Assembly (NCBI GenBank): GCA_036925085.1
Contig: JAUPFP010000014.1
Coordinates: forward strand, 2,111,501-2,175,500
Reading direction: 5' to 3'
Origin: Brachycybe producta
Lineage: Eukaryota; Arthropoda; Diplopoda; Playtdesmida; Andrognathidae
Length of the DNA stretch: 64,000 bases
This document shows, in pieces, positions 35,808-45,856 of this stretch. The notes under the pieces were generated by a model. It worked only from the letters and a program-made list of their open reading frames with translations. It was not told where the DNA came from and did no database searches. Numbering within the stretch: position 1 is the stretch's first letter; each line of letters starts with the position of its first letter. The translations under genes and the position numbers were made by a program.

Positions 35808-38800
35808 ATGTCCACTCCACAGCAGCAACAGTCGAGTCAACACCGACATCGTTACAAAAATGCAGCGTTGGACGCACAAGAATTACGAAGGAGACGAGAA
35901 GAAGAAGGAGTTCAACTGCGAAAGCAGAAAAGAGAACAACAAGTTATTAACTTTCTTTCTCTCTCTCTCGAGTGTTGATTTCGATTTCTAATTTTTTTTT
36001 CTTTCGTAGTTATTCAAACGACGGAACGTAAATCTTCCGAATGATTCGGAACAAGACGAAGAGATGAACGCTTCGTTACCCGAAGATTTCAACCAATCTA
36101 CCGTTCAGGTTTAATCTCGCGTCGCTTTTTTTCTTTTTCTTTCAACTTTCTAGTTTGGATGAGTTTTCAAGGTTTTTTCGTCTGTTTTTAGGGTGGAATC
36201 ACGCCGGAAATGGTTCAGTCTCTGTATAGCGATGATGTTGATGAACAACTGAGTGCAACGCAGAAGTTTCGAAAGCTTCTATCTCGCGGTAGGTTTGTTT
36301 TTCGGTAGGAAAATATATACTCGAAGTTAGTAATTGTGTGTTTTATGCTTTTTAAAATATGGTTTTAAAGGTGTAAACGATGCTGCTCGCAAACTCTTTG
36401 ATTATTTTGTCTTTCAGAAGCAAAATGAAGAGAATCTTGAATGCGTATTAGAAACTAGAATGGTAGCTCAATGACGAAAGGCTATTTTCATGTTGATATC
36501 TTTCAAAATAAGCTTTTTATGAAAAATAACCAACCTTTAAACAGACAGTATTTTGTAATTTTTGTCTGTAAAAAGTTTTATTTTGTCGTTAAATCGAAAT
36601 GAAAGTACAATTAATTGATTCAGTTCTATTCCATTCTAGTTTCTAACTATGAGGAATAATCAAGAGTTCGAAAATCAGCTGTTTATAGAAGATCTTAATG
36701 ATTTCATCGGAAATTGTTTCAGAACCAAACCCACCGATTGATGAGGTCATACATACTGGAATCGTTCCTCGGTTTGTCGAATTTCTACGACAAGGAGCGA
36801 ATTGCACTCTACAGGTTTCACATTTTCTTTTAGGTTTCCGTTTAGTACTTCAGGCTTTAATGTTTTTTTTTGCTGCGATTTTTTTTCCGACAGTTTGAAG
36901 CTGCTTGGGCTCTAACGAACATCGCATCCGGAACTTCTCTTCAAACAAGGATAGTTATCGAAGCGGGCGCAGTTCCCATCTTCATCAGTTTGTTAAATTC
37001 TCAATTCGAAGATGTTCAAGAACAGGTTTTAAACTTGTAACAATAAAACTGCATTGATTGTTTTAATTGGAAACTGTTATTTTTTTCTTCTTCGTAAAAA
37101 GGCTGTTTGGGCGTTGGGAAACATCGCTGGTGATAGTCCGGAATGTCGGGATTATGTTTTGGAACAGGGAATCCTCGTACCTTTGCTTCAGTATGATTTC
37201 GTTTGATCAGTCTCTAGGTTATTATATGAGTGTAACGATCTGGAAACGTTTTCTGTTTTATATAGACTTCTAAGTAAAGTTTTTCGGTTGTCGATGACGA
37301 GGAATGCGGTTTGGGCGCTCTCGAACTTATGTCGTGGTAAGAATCCAGCTCCAGACTTCACTAAAGTAAGTTTTTTTTTTGTCTTTTATGTCGGTCGAGC
37401 TTGATTATTAATTTTGTTTCTTTTTTTTTGTAGGTCCAATCTTGTTTGCCAGTTCTATCTCATCTTTTGTTTCAGCAGGATCCGGACGTATTGGCTGATT
37501 CCTGTTGGGCTTTATCTTACTTATCCGACGGTCCGAACGAAAAGATTCAGGCTGTGATCGATGCTGGCGTTTGTCGTCGTCTAGTTGAACTACTTCAGTA
37601 CGATTCAAGATAGTTATTGTTTTTTAATTTCGGGATCTTGCCGAGACTTATTTTAAGCTGAAATCGTTTCATTGTCTTAAGGAAAAGTGAAACGATTTTC
37701 TTTGTATTTTGACTCTCGAGTTAATTTAAAGTGTATTTGAGCTGAATCGAATTTTTCAGGCACTCTTCTCAAAGTGTCATTTCTGCCGCTTTGAGAGCTG
37801 TTGGTAACATTGTGACGGGAGACGACATCCAGACGCAAGTCATTCTGAATTGTACGGCTTTGCCATACCTTCAAGGATTACTTAGTAGTCAGAAGGAATC
37901 AATTCGTAAAGAGGCTTGTTGGACGATTTCAAACATAACCGCCGGCAATAGAGCTCAGATTCAGGTCGTTTTGAGACCTTTAGTGTCGGTGTCGTCGTCT
38001 CGTCTAGATTGATGTGTTTTTTTTTTCTTCGTAGGCCGTCATTGATGCTAATATATTCCCGGTTCTTATCGATATTCTCGGAAAAGCCGAATTCAAAACA
38101 CGGAAGGAAGCTGCTTGGGCTATTACGAATGCAACGTCTGGTGGAACGCCAGAACAAATCAAGTTTCTTGTAGATCAAGGTTGTATTCCACCTCTTTGCG
38201 ATCTCCTCACGGTCATGGATCCGAAGATAGTTCAGGTTGCACTGAACGGCCTTGAGAATATTCTACGCCTCGGGGAGCAGGTTTCTAAGAGCGAAGGTGG
38301 AAGCAACGTCTATGCTGTCATGATCGAGGAATGTTACGGTGAGTTTTGTTTATCGATTTGTCTTATTTTTTCATGTCGAATTAAGATTATTAGTACATGT
38401 GACGTGTGCATAACAGAATCGGGGAAAGGGAATTGGGCTTTTGCGTCAACTTTTCAGTGAAAAGGTCAACTGGGCCCGCATTTATGGCAATTTCGGCTTG
38501 ATGAGAGCAAGATGTTTGCTTCTGAAAGAACTTTTAAGAGTAATTCGAGCAAACTAGGGAGAATTAGGGAGCGATAATAGTGAGAAGCTTGTTTCTGAGA
38601 GTTATTTTCAGGGTGAAAAGAGCAAGGGAATCGCTCATTCGAGAGAATTGTGGAGCAATAATAACAAGAAACTTATTTCTGATTTTACGGTTTTACGGTA
38701 AAAAGAGCAAAAGAATCGCTCTCGAGGAAGCGATTCGGGTGAAAAAAATTTGCTTTTAAGCTGATTTTAGAGCTAGAGAGCAAGAAAATTGCTTTTCAAA

Positions 38801-39198
38801 GTTTTTTTTCTCGCTTTTGAGAACATTTTAAAAGTATTATGAGCCATTGAATTGTGGTTAGTTTTCGGTCATACTTTTTTAAGGATAAGCTACATGGGGA
38901 ATTGCTTCTATGAGAACTTCATCGCAATCAGAAGATTATCTTGAAGTGCTCCAATGAGTGAACTATGTCGTAACGGCTTTCTGTTCTTTGCATTCTTTTC
39001 AAAGGTCTCGATAAGATCGAGTTCCTTCAAAGCCACGAGAATCTAGATATCTATCAAAAGGCTTTCGATATCATCGAGCATTACTTCGGATCGGAAGACG
39101 ACGATGCGAAAGTCGCTCCTCAAGTGGATGAAAATGCTCAGCAATACCAGTTCAATGCGGGCAATGCTAACAATCCTGCGGGTGGATTCCAGTTCTAA
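35808..39198 (+). CDS. KPNA6: Importin subunit alpha (karyopherin alpha, KPNA1/5/6 clade)
   Basis: Eleven coding exons (35808-35942, 36010-36108, 36192-36288, 36723-36814, 36894-37025, 37102-37190, 37266-37365, 37434-37597, 37760-37963, 38034-38338, 39005-39198) give 536 residues, the same as human KPNA6. An N-terminal importin-beta-binding segment is rich in R/K ([20 protein letters not shown], then LFKRRN). It is followed by ten ARM repeats with the NLS-binding W-x3-N ladder ([71 protein letters not shown]). The C-terminus [18 protein letters not shown] leads to the acidic exportin-binding tail [10 protein letters not shown]. It carries classical-NLS cargo into the nucleus with importin-beta. 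The ATG sits directly on the splice acceptor. The long intron 10 contains a diverged tandem repeat. The exact paralogue name within the clade cannot be fixed. Confidence 0.95.
36350..36690. repeat. HP hairpin in KPNA intron 3
   Basis: gaaactagaatggtagctc with gatatctttcaaaataagct, mirrored by ccattctagtttcta and aataatcaagagttcgaaa (36650-36690). Confidence 0.72.
38545..38790. repeat. Diverged tandem repeat in KPNA intron 10
   Basis: Units of about 85-90 bp share agagaattgtggagcaataa / agggagcgataatag, aagcttgtttctga / aaacttatttctga and aaaagagcaa(g/a)(g/a)gaatcgctc. Two and a half units are recognisable. The phrase GAATCGCTC recurs exactly. Confidence 0.6.
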
Positions 39199-40082
39199 AG
39201 GAGAGAGGCGGGCACACACACACACATACACAAAAAAAAAATCCCCTCAAGGTGCAGTTGTTCTCTCACTTTTCTTCTTTATGCAATGCGTTTATATTGA
39301 GATCTTTTGTTTTAGCAAAGTCTCGAATGAAGTGATCATTTAAAAGAAAACAAAACTTTTGACGGTTAACTCTTTATTTTTGTTTTTATCGATTGGTCAA
39401 TTCCTCTTCTTGCGAAAGAAAGAAAGATCGGCTAAAATTTACGTACATCGTCAATTTTTTTTTTCGTTACTTGACTTCTGTTTTTGCAATTCGCTAATAT
39501 TCCCTCTTTGTTTTTTTTTTGTTAGATTGTTTTTGACGCTTTTTTTCCCCTCTTCTCTTTAGATCTCTCGACATTTTTGTTTACAGGTTTTTATATTTTT
39601 TTTTTGTTTGTTTGAGCCATTGTTGTTAATAGTTTTCTGTGGTGGTCAAGTGGTCAATTATGACTGAACTGACCACTTAAATGCAGGGTTTTTTGTTGCG
39701 AGGTCCCGTTGTAACTGGTACGGATGCTAGTTAATTATTTTTTTCTCTCACTCTGAATCTTCGAACTTTAGTGTAAAAACACGACGAGTCTTAAAAGAAG
39801 TTAAGAGCGTAATTAGAACAAAAAGAAGAAAAAAAAAACAGTTCTGACAGTTCCCAAGTTATCATGAAATTAATATTTTAACAAATGTTAGATTTTTTTT
39901 TCTTCGTTCGAAGGTTTTCTTCATTGAAAATTAAGAACGGGTTTCGATTAATAAATGTGATTTTGATGAAAAATGAATTATTTCTAAAAACATTGGTTTC
40001 TAAATTCAAAAGTAGAAAAGTGTCACAAAATGACTTTAGTAAAACAAGAAGAATTTTTGTAGTTCCGCGAAAAAATAACTCA
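39199..40082. other. KPNA 3' UTR and downstream
   Basis: T-rich with a short CA run (39214-39226). The first good AATAAA is at about 39950, implying a 3' UTR of up to 750 bp. No gene seen. Confidence 0.4.
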
Positions 40083-40390
40083 GGGTGCTATTTTGATGAA
40101 CGGCGAAACGGTCAGATCAGTCGGAACGCGGAGGGCGCTAATAGTGGGAACGGTAGGACCGGTCGGAACAGTCAACTAATTTGATGAACGGGAGGAACTG
40201 GGGGAACATTGGAACAATTTGTTGCGTGTCGTTTGGCGCCGCACCCACTAAACGACTTTCACAATAGATGTTCAACACTGCGCAGTCTGAAGTTGAATTG
40301 TGTCGACTGTTCGTCAAATTAGTTGACTGTCTCGATTGTTCCGGCTAATAGTGCACCCCGCGTTCTGTCGTTCATCAAAATAGCAATCCC
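40083..40390. mobile_element. DNA transposon remnant with about 100-bp inverted ends
   Basis: The left end (gctattttgatgaacg, gaacgcgg, ctaatag, acagtcaactaatttga) is matched by the reverse complement of the right end (tcatcaaaatagc read backwards, cgcgttc, ctattag, tcaaattagttgactgt). About 308 bp, CpG-rich against an AT-rich background, no ORF. Non-autonomous; superfamily not determined. Confidence 0.75.
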
Positions 40391-40539
40391 CCAAAATATT
40401 TTGTTTTAGTAATTTTATATCAATGATAAGTTGATAACTATTTAAAACTTTTGTTGCTTTCTTTTCTTTAAAATTAAAATAAGGTGTTGTGGAAAGTAAT
40501 ATTATCGAAAGTTACTTGTTATTCACGTTTTTTCTTCTT

Positions 40540-40860
40540 CAAACAGAAACAATCTTTACGAGTGTTAACAATAGTTACTGAAGAAGTAATCGTAACTTAA
40601 CGTAACGGTTACTTCCAAAAAGTAACGAAGTTAAACGAAAGTTACTATAAAAGTAACGATAACTTGAATGACTTTCAGAAGGTAACTTAGAAGTTAGAAG
40701 TAACATAAAGTAACTTAGTTTCTTTAGGAAGTTAAAAGCAACAAAAGTTACTTTAAAAGTCACCAAACACTTATTTTTTTTTTATATTTTTGAGATAAGG
40801 AGGGAATTTTGTCTGAAAGTAACTTGGAGGTTACTTTTTGATATTGTTGTAATTGATATT
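40540..40860. repeat. AAGTAAC/GTTACT-rich irregular repeat
   Basis: About fifteen occurrences of agtaac or gttact in 320 bp, on both strands, without a fixed period. The same flavour is seen at 6780-6970 and 50240-50410. Confidence 0.5.
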
Positions 40861-43180
40861 AATTACAGTTTGTTTTCTAGTTTTCTAAAGAGTGGCTTCA
40901 ACCTGTAATTTTGTAAAAAAAAAAAATTGATTAGAAAACAAGTTATACGAAAAAGGGGGGTTGGAGGGGCCAGAAAGGGAGGGGATCCATTTTTGTTTTG
41001 TTTTAGAATGCTTTTCTTTTATTGATAATGGGAAATGAATGTACATCTTTAACAACGACACGTATATTGTTAAAAATTAAAAAGATACAACAACAACATA
41101 CGAAATAACAATGATACTTGTAAATCAGGGGTGTTTTTCGAATGACAATTTATTGTTATATAAAAGTGGTTCATTGTCAGGAATTAAATTTAGTCTTGAA
41201 CTACCCCTGGTTAATTAAAAATGTTCACACTTTACAGACTTTTACAACATTTTTACATATTTTATGCCACATTTGCATGGGATTTGGAACTCCCGTGTGT
41301 CGAAAAGGAACATAAGTCGTAGGATTATTTTTAGACTCTTCGTACTTTTTCTTTCTGGTATAATCTCGTCATCAATTTGAAGGAGTATTATTTATAATCA
41401 AATTGACGTCCCATTTTATGAAATTTATTTGGATTTTAAATATTTTTTTTTACATATTTAAGGTGGCTGCAACAATTTTGACAAAAATTACTTTAATTTA
41501 TTCAAACATTCTTAAAGAACATTAAGAAAAAGTGCAGTGTTTTAGAAATTAGAATTAGAATAAATTAGAATAATTAGAATAGTTTCTTCGTCAAGATATC
41601 TATTGAAATAAACTTTTTATTACATTTTTTTTTTAAAAAATTGCTTTAAAAAGTTGTATTTTCTAAAGATAATCGTTATTGACGAAATATTAAAAGCCCA
41701 AAAACCCACATGTAGGAAATGCCAACTGAAAATATAATTTAAGTAATTTTACTTATTTGGCTTTTTTAACCCTATTTTCTGCTAATTAAAATAACATTTT
41801 ATGTAGAAAAATTCTGTTTTCATAGGCGTTTTCAGTTAGCCATTTCTGCTTCTTGAGACATCGGCCACGAAATTTGAATTTATCTTAATGAAATAAACTG
41901 AAAATAGAATTGCTCTATTTCTGTTTTATCTTTTTTTTAACAGAAAATAGACGGAAAAAAAGCAAAATAAATAGAAATGTCATGTCATGTATATAAATTA
42001 GATAAATATCGATTTTCAGTTGGCTTTGTTTGCATGTTGTGGGTCTTTTGTGGCTTCGTCTAATGCATTCATGTGCAACTTCATTAAGAGCATGGGCCGG
42101 ATATTGAATTTTAAAATGTATCTGCGGGCCATACCATAATGATGTTTATTGTAATGAATATATATATTTTTTAAAGTTCGCTTTACGAACAAAATTAAGT
42201 TAAGCTTAAGACAGAGGGCCACTGTTGTTGGTTCATTTGTTCTGTTGCGGAAATGTTATGAAAATAGGCTGGCCGTGGCCAGATTTCAATGACATTTTTG
42301 AAAAGTCCTAACGGGCCGGCTAAAATCAGGGTGCCACTTCAATCACATGTGGGCCGTACGTTGCACATATATGGCCTAATGTCTAGTTTCTAGAATAATT
42401 TGAATTCTTTGTTAATGTTTCTGAAAAATGTTTTCGTTGAAGTTTTTTCTATCTCAATTTTAGCCATTTTTTAATATCTTAGTCTTCCTTTTGTTTGTAA
42501 AAAAAAAATTGAAAAAGTTTTAAAAAAAAATATTAAAAGAAGTTTAAAATTAAAAGTTTATAATTTCTAGTTTCTGCAGTTGCCAAATAATTTTCAAACC
42601 TATGCAAAACAAAATGGGAGAGAAAATATATGTTCTGATAATTTTAACATGAAAATTGCACTTTTTGTGTTAAACTTATGTTTCGTTTTCTTTATTGTGG
42701 CTATAACTTTAACATATTTTTTTACATTCACAAAATGAAAACATGAAAACGACGACGACATACACGAAAAAAAAAAAATTCATGAAAAAAATTCTACTTG
42801 TAAAACAACATTTGCACAAACATGAAAACAAACAACTTCGAAACAACAAAACAACGGAGACATGAAAAAACGAACACTGTGTGTTTAATAATTATTAATT
42901 AAAGAGTTAAAATTCTGTATAATCAAATAAAAAATAAGTTGCAAAAATATATTAATGGATATTTTGTGTTAAGTTTTATTTTAAAAACAGGATTTCATAA
43001 ACATCGGTATTCAGGACGAATTTCAGGAACACAGCTGAAGTTTAATAACGTGCAAAATGAAGAGATACTTGAAAGTGCTTTTAGAAACTAGAAGGGTAGC
43101 TCAATCAGGTATGTTCATGTTAATTGGAGCGTATTTTTAAAATAAGCTTTTTATGACAGTTTGAAAATAAACTTTTTTAA
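40861..43180. other. Long gene-free intergenic stretch
   Basis: AT-rich with homopolymers and no supported gene. HP fragments lie at 41540-41660 and 43080-43180 (gaaactagaagggtagctc). A string of acatgaaaac repeats is near 42730-42860. A 68-codon minus frame at 42016-42222 has no recognisable domain. Confidence 0.4.
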
Positions 43181-43702
43181 ACAGGTTGTTAGAATTAGGT
43201 GAAAACTTCAGTTGGCTCCGCCCTTTTCAACGTCAGACTTCATAACCAGCCAATTAGAAGTTGCCCGTCGTCATACTCGTCGTCAGCCAACTGACGTTTT
43301 CACCTAATTCTTAAGACGCTTGTAGACATTGCGAGTTTGCCTCGCGAGGCAGTTTCGCGAATCAAATCTCGCATGTTCTAGACTATTCCTCTCCCTGAGT
43401 CTCCCCTTCACTTGACTCGCTTGGCTGCCTCACTCCCCATCCGCGCACTAGTCGATCAAAGACGTTTCGCGGTTGAAACTCGCGGCGTGTAGACCAAAAA
43501 TGAACCAGGCCGAGGCAATCAGACTCATCGAATTTTACAGTAATTACCGATTATTGTATAACCCCTCAAGACAACTGTCCGCTCACCCTTGATTCACGTA
43601 GAGTCGCAAAACACATTTGGGATTGCCTCGCGCCTGACTCGCTATTGAGTTGAGATTCGCGAGGAAAAACTCGCAATGTCTACAGGCCCCTTTACAACCT
43701 GT
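43181..43702. mobile_element. FB foldback element, copy 2, interrupted by a Harbinger-like element
   Basis: Left end ACAGGTTG with arm agaattaggtgaaaac and TTGGCTCCGCCC; core with one CCAAT. The right arm gttttcacctaattcTTA is broken at 43313 and resumes at 43692 as TTACAACCTGT, restoring the complement of the left end. Flanks ctttttt(t)aa / ctttttaag suggest an 8-9 bp duplication. Confidence 0.82.
43314..43691. mobile_element. PIF/Harbinger-like non-autonomous element nested in FB copy 2
   Basis: 378 bp, flanked on both sides by TTA (43311-43313 and 43692-43694), the 3-bp target typical of PIF/Harbinger. Inverted ends share tgtagacattgcgagttt followed by cctcgcga. Inside, an ATG at 43500 opens MNQAEAIRLIEFYSNYRLLY, which resembles the start of the MADF/Myb-SANT-like accessory proteins of this superfamily, and stops soon after. 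GC-rich against the surroundings. Probably a deletion derivative of a full element. Confidence 0.78.
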
Positions 43703-44126
43703 CTTTTTAAGGCCTTGTTTCCATTGGAGGGATAATTTGAGCTTCATGAAAATATTCAACTATTGAAAAATAGAACGAACGTGGTTTCTGTCTAAAAGAC
43801 AGAAACAATCAAAAGAATTCAAACAAAATAAACACACAAAACGTTTTGATTAAAATAACAATCTTTTATTAAATGCATATTTATCATAAAGAACAGCGAA
43901 AAATTTACAATAAATGAAACCTATTATTGAATTTTATGAACCACGTGTCGCAAGAAAACAAACAAAAAAAAAAGCACCTGGAGTTATCTATGCACGTGTT
44001 TGAGAGAGTATTATTGAGTGTGATATTCATAGGGCCCAGTCCATTAATACAGAAAGGGAGGGTGGAAAAGCAGTATAGTTAAAATATTATTTGTTCAAAA
44101 AGTGACCCATGAAAATAATGAAGTTT

Positions 44127-45052
44127 TTAATTTTTCTCATTGTAATTTTTATGAAATTCTTCGTTCATCTTTACAACAGATTCTCCTCGTTTGGCCGCTT
44201 TTTTTCCACTGATTATCATGACGATGCAACCAACGATTGTGAATGCACCCATCAAGAGATTCGTGTAGATTCGAGCCTTGCTTTTAGCTTTGTCCATCGT
44301 TTCACGTCTGAAAACAACAAAATTGAGTTTCATTCATGAAGGTAATATATAATTACTAATTTATTATTTTTTTTAATTACGTCACATGTTCGGGGATGTC
44401 TTTTTTTGACGGATATTTCTTGGTCCAAACCAAAATAAACTTATCAAAATTGCTCGGCACGTGTCTGTATGACGGAGCTGTAAACGTAAGAAAAAACAGA
44501 AAACGCTTACGTCACTTTTTTATTATTTTAACAGCTGATGATTATAATTTAGTGACGTCACGAGATTTGCTGGCTAAAATACGTCATATACTCCCAAGTA
44601 ATAAAAGACGGCTGGTCAAACGTTACGTCATAATTTGTAATGGCCGCTGACAAGTTTCAACCAATGAGATATTGGTACTACGTGACGTTATAAATCATAA
44701 TGGCCGCCTGCTGTTAATTTGTTATTATCCAATCAGACGTGATTTCCGCAAGCGTCAAGTAATTTACACGATTGACAGTCGAAAATTCAAGTGAATTACA
44801 ATTGAATTTAGTAGGAAATTATATAATTGGCCCCAATTAATGGTTTCCAGTCGATTTTACATTTATACCTGCGTTTATGTTGCAACTTTCATTAGTTGAA
44901 ACCGGCTTATCGCTCTTCTCCGAATAGAAACGAATTGTTTTTGCGTTATTAAAGTTAAGAAATCCATTTCTGTGCGTAAACTTTGCTATTCTCTGTCCTG
45001 CATTCAAAGCACTGCCGCTAAAAACTTTCGTACTGATCACGGAGGCTGCCAT
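44127..45052 (-). CDS. FAM162A: FAM162-family mitochondrial membrane protein
   Basis: Three exons (44869-45052, 44381-44477, 44127-44307) give 153 residues. The N-terminus is basic and serine-rich with KFTHRNGFLNF, consistent with a mitochondrial presequence. The family core starts at PSYRHVPSNFDKFILVWTKK (human FAM162A: RRPTKWDMKLLIWSGRF) and continues IPEHVTRETMDKAKSKARI. A single membrane helix follows (NLLMGAFTIVGCIVMIISG), then KKAAKRGESV, nearly as in human GKKAAQRHE. Vertebrate FAM162A is a hypoxia-responsive protein linked to mitochondrial apoptosis; the invertebrate role is unknown. The start overlaps AAAATGGCAGCC. An FB foldback element begins about 30 bp upstream of the ATG, so the promoter or 5'UTR probably lies in it. 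AATAAA (minus) is at about 43865-43870. Confidence 0.9.
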
Positions 45053-45081
45053 TTTGGAATACGTGCAGATTGCAGAATTAC

Positions 45082-45277
45082 ACGGGCTTTTAAGCACAGC
45101 AAAATACAGTTGTTTGACCCGCCCTTTTATTAGCGTCATACCCAAATATCAACCAATTAGAAATTGAAAAAAGTGGGGCATGTGACGTCAGACCAAATAA
45201 CAAACCAATTAGAAGTTGCTGTTCCTCATAAAAGGGGCGGGACAAACGACTGTATTTTACTCTGCTTGCTTGCCTGT
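45082..45277. mobile_element. FB foldback element, copy 3, at the FAM162 promoter
   Basis: Right end TGCCTGT (45271-45277), left end degenerate ACGGGC. Arms agcaaaatacagttgtttg and the complement of caaacgactgtattttactc pair. The core carries two CCAAT boxes (45153-45157, 45205-45209), a perfect CRE TGACGTCA (45183-45190) and a perfect GC box GGGGCGGGAC (45234-45243). Flanks gaattac / gaattatc look like a target duplication. Confidence 0.82.
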
Positions 45278-45856
45278 GAATTATCACGTAGACATTTGTT
45301 TGGGTTATACGCAACCGGTTTATGCGAAGTTCAAGGCATGTTACGTCACAGAATGGCAAATGGAATTAACCAGGAAATGGCAACAGCATACATGAATTAG
45401 CAAAATTCAGAAGCATAACAAGTGATTTAAGCAGCTATTGATCTCAAATAGAGGGTTGTATGTTTATGGCTCATTTATGCAATTACTTGTGCTGAAAACT
45501 GCGCCATATTGGTATACCCCTTCGCGCTTCATTAACGTGACTTGATATCATAACGTTTTTAGGAGGCGATTCCATTATCGTGACATCATTCTTTGCACGA
45601 TCACAAACCGATGACCGTCCTTGACCGTCATCGTTTTTACTGCCAATAAGGATTTTTAAGCCACAAAAATATGAAAATATATATGAAATAATAAAAAAAC
45701 TAAATTAATTAATTAGTTCTATACAATACTGAAAATCTTTTATTGATTATAGTGCAAAATGAATAATTTTTAAAGATTATTTTCAAATTAGCAAAAAAAA
45801 AAAACATTGGAAACATTTCTGAAATTCATTGATTTTTTTTTTATAATGTTTTTTTT
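45278..45856. other. Spacer between FAM162 5' flank and NUDC 3' end
   Basis: No gene seen. TTTATT at about 45739-45744 is the likely NUDC poly(A) signal on the minus strand, 115 bp past its stop. Confidence 0.45.

Noticed and set aside
42016..42222. 68-codon minus frame in the KPNA-FAM162 gap
   Set aside because: No domain, no splice partners, AT-biased composition.
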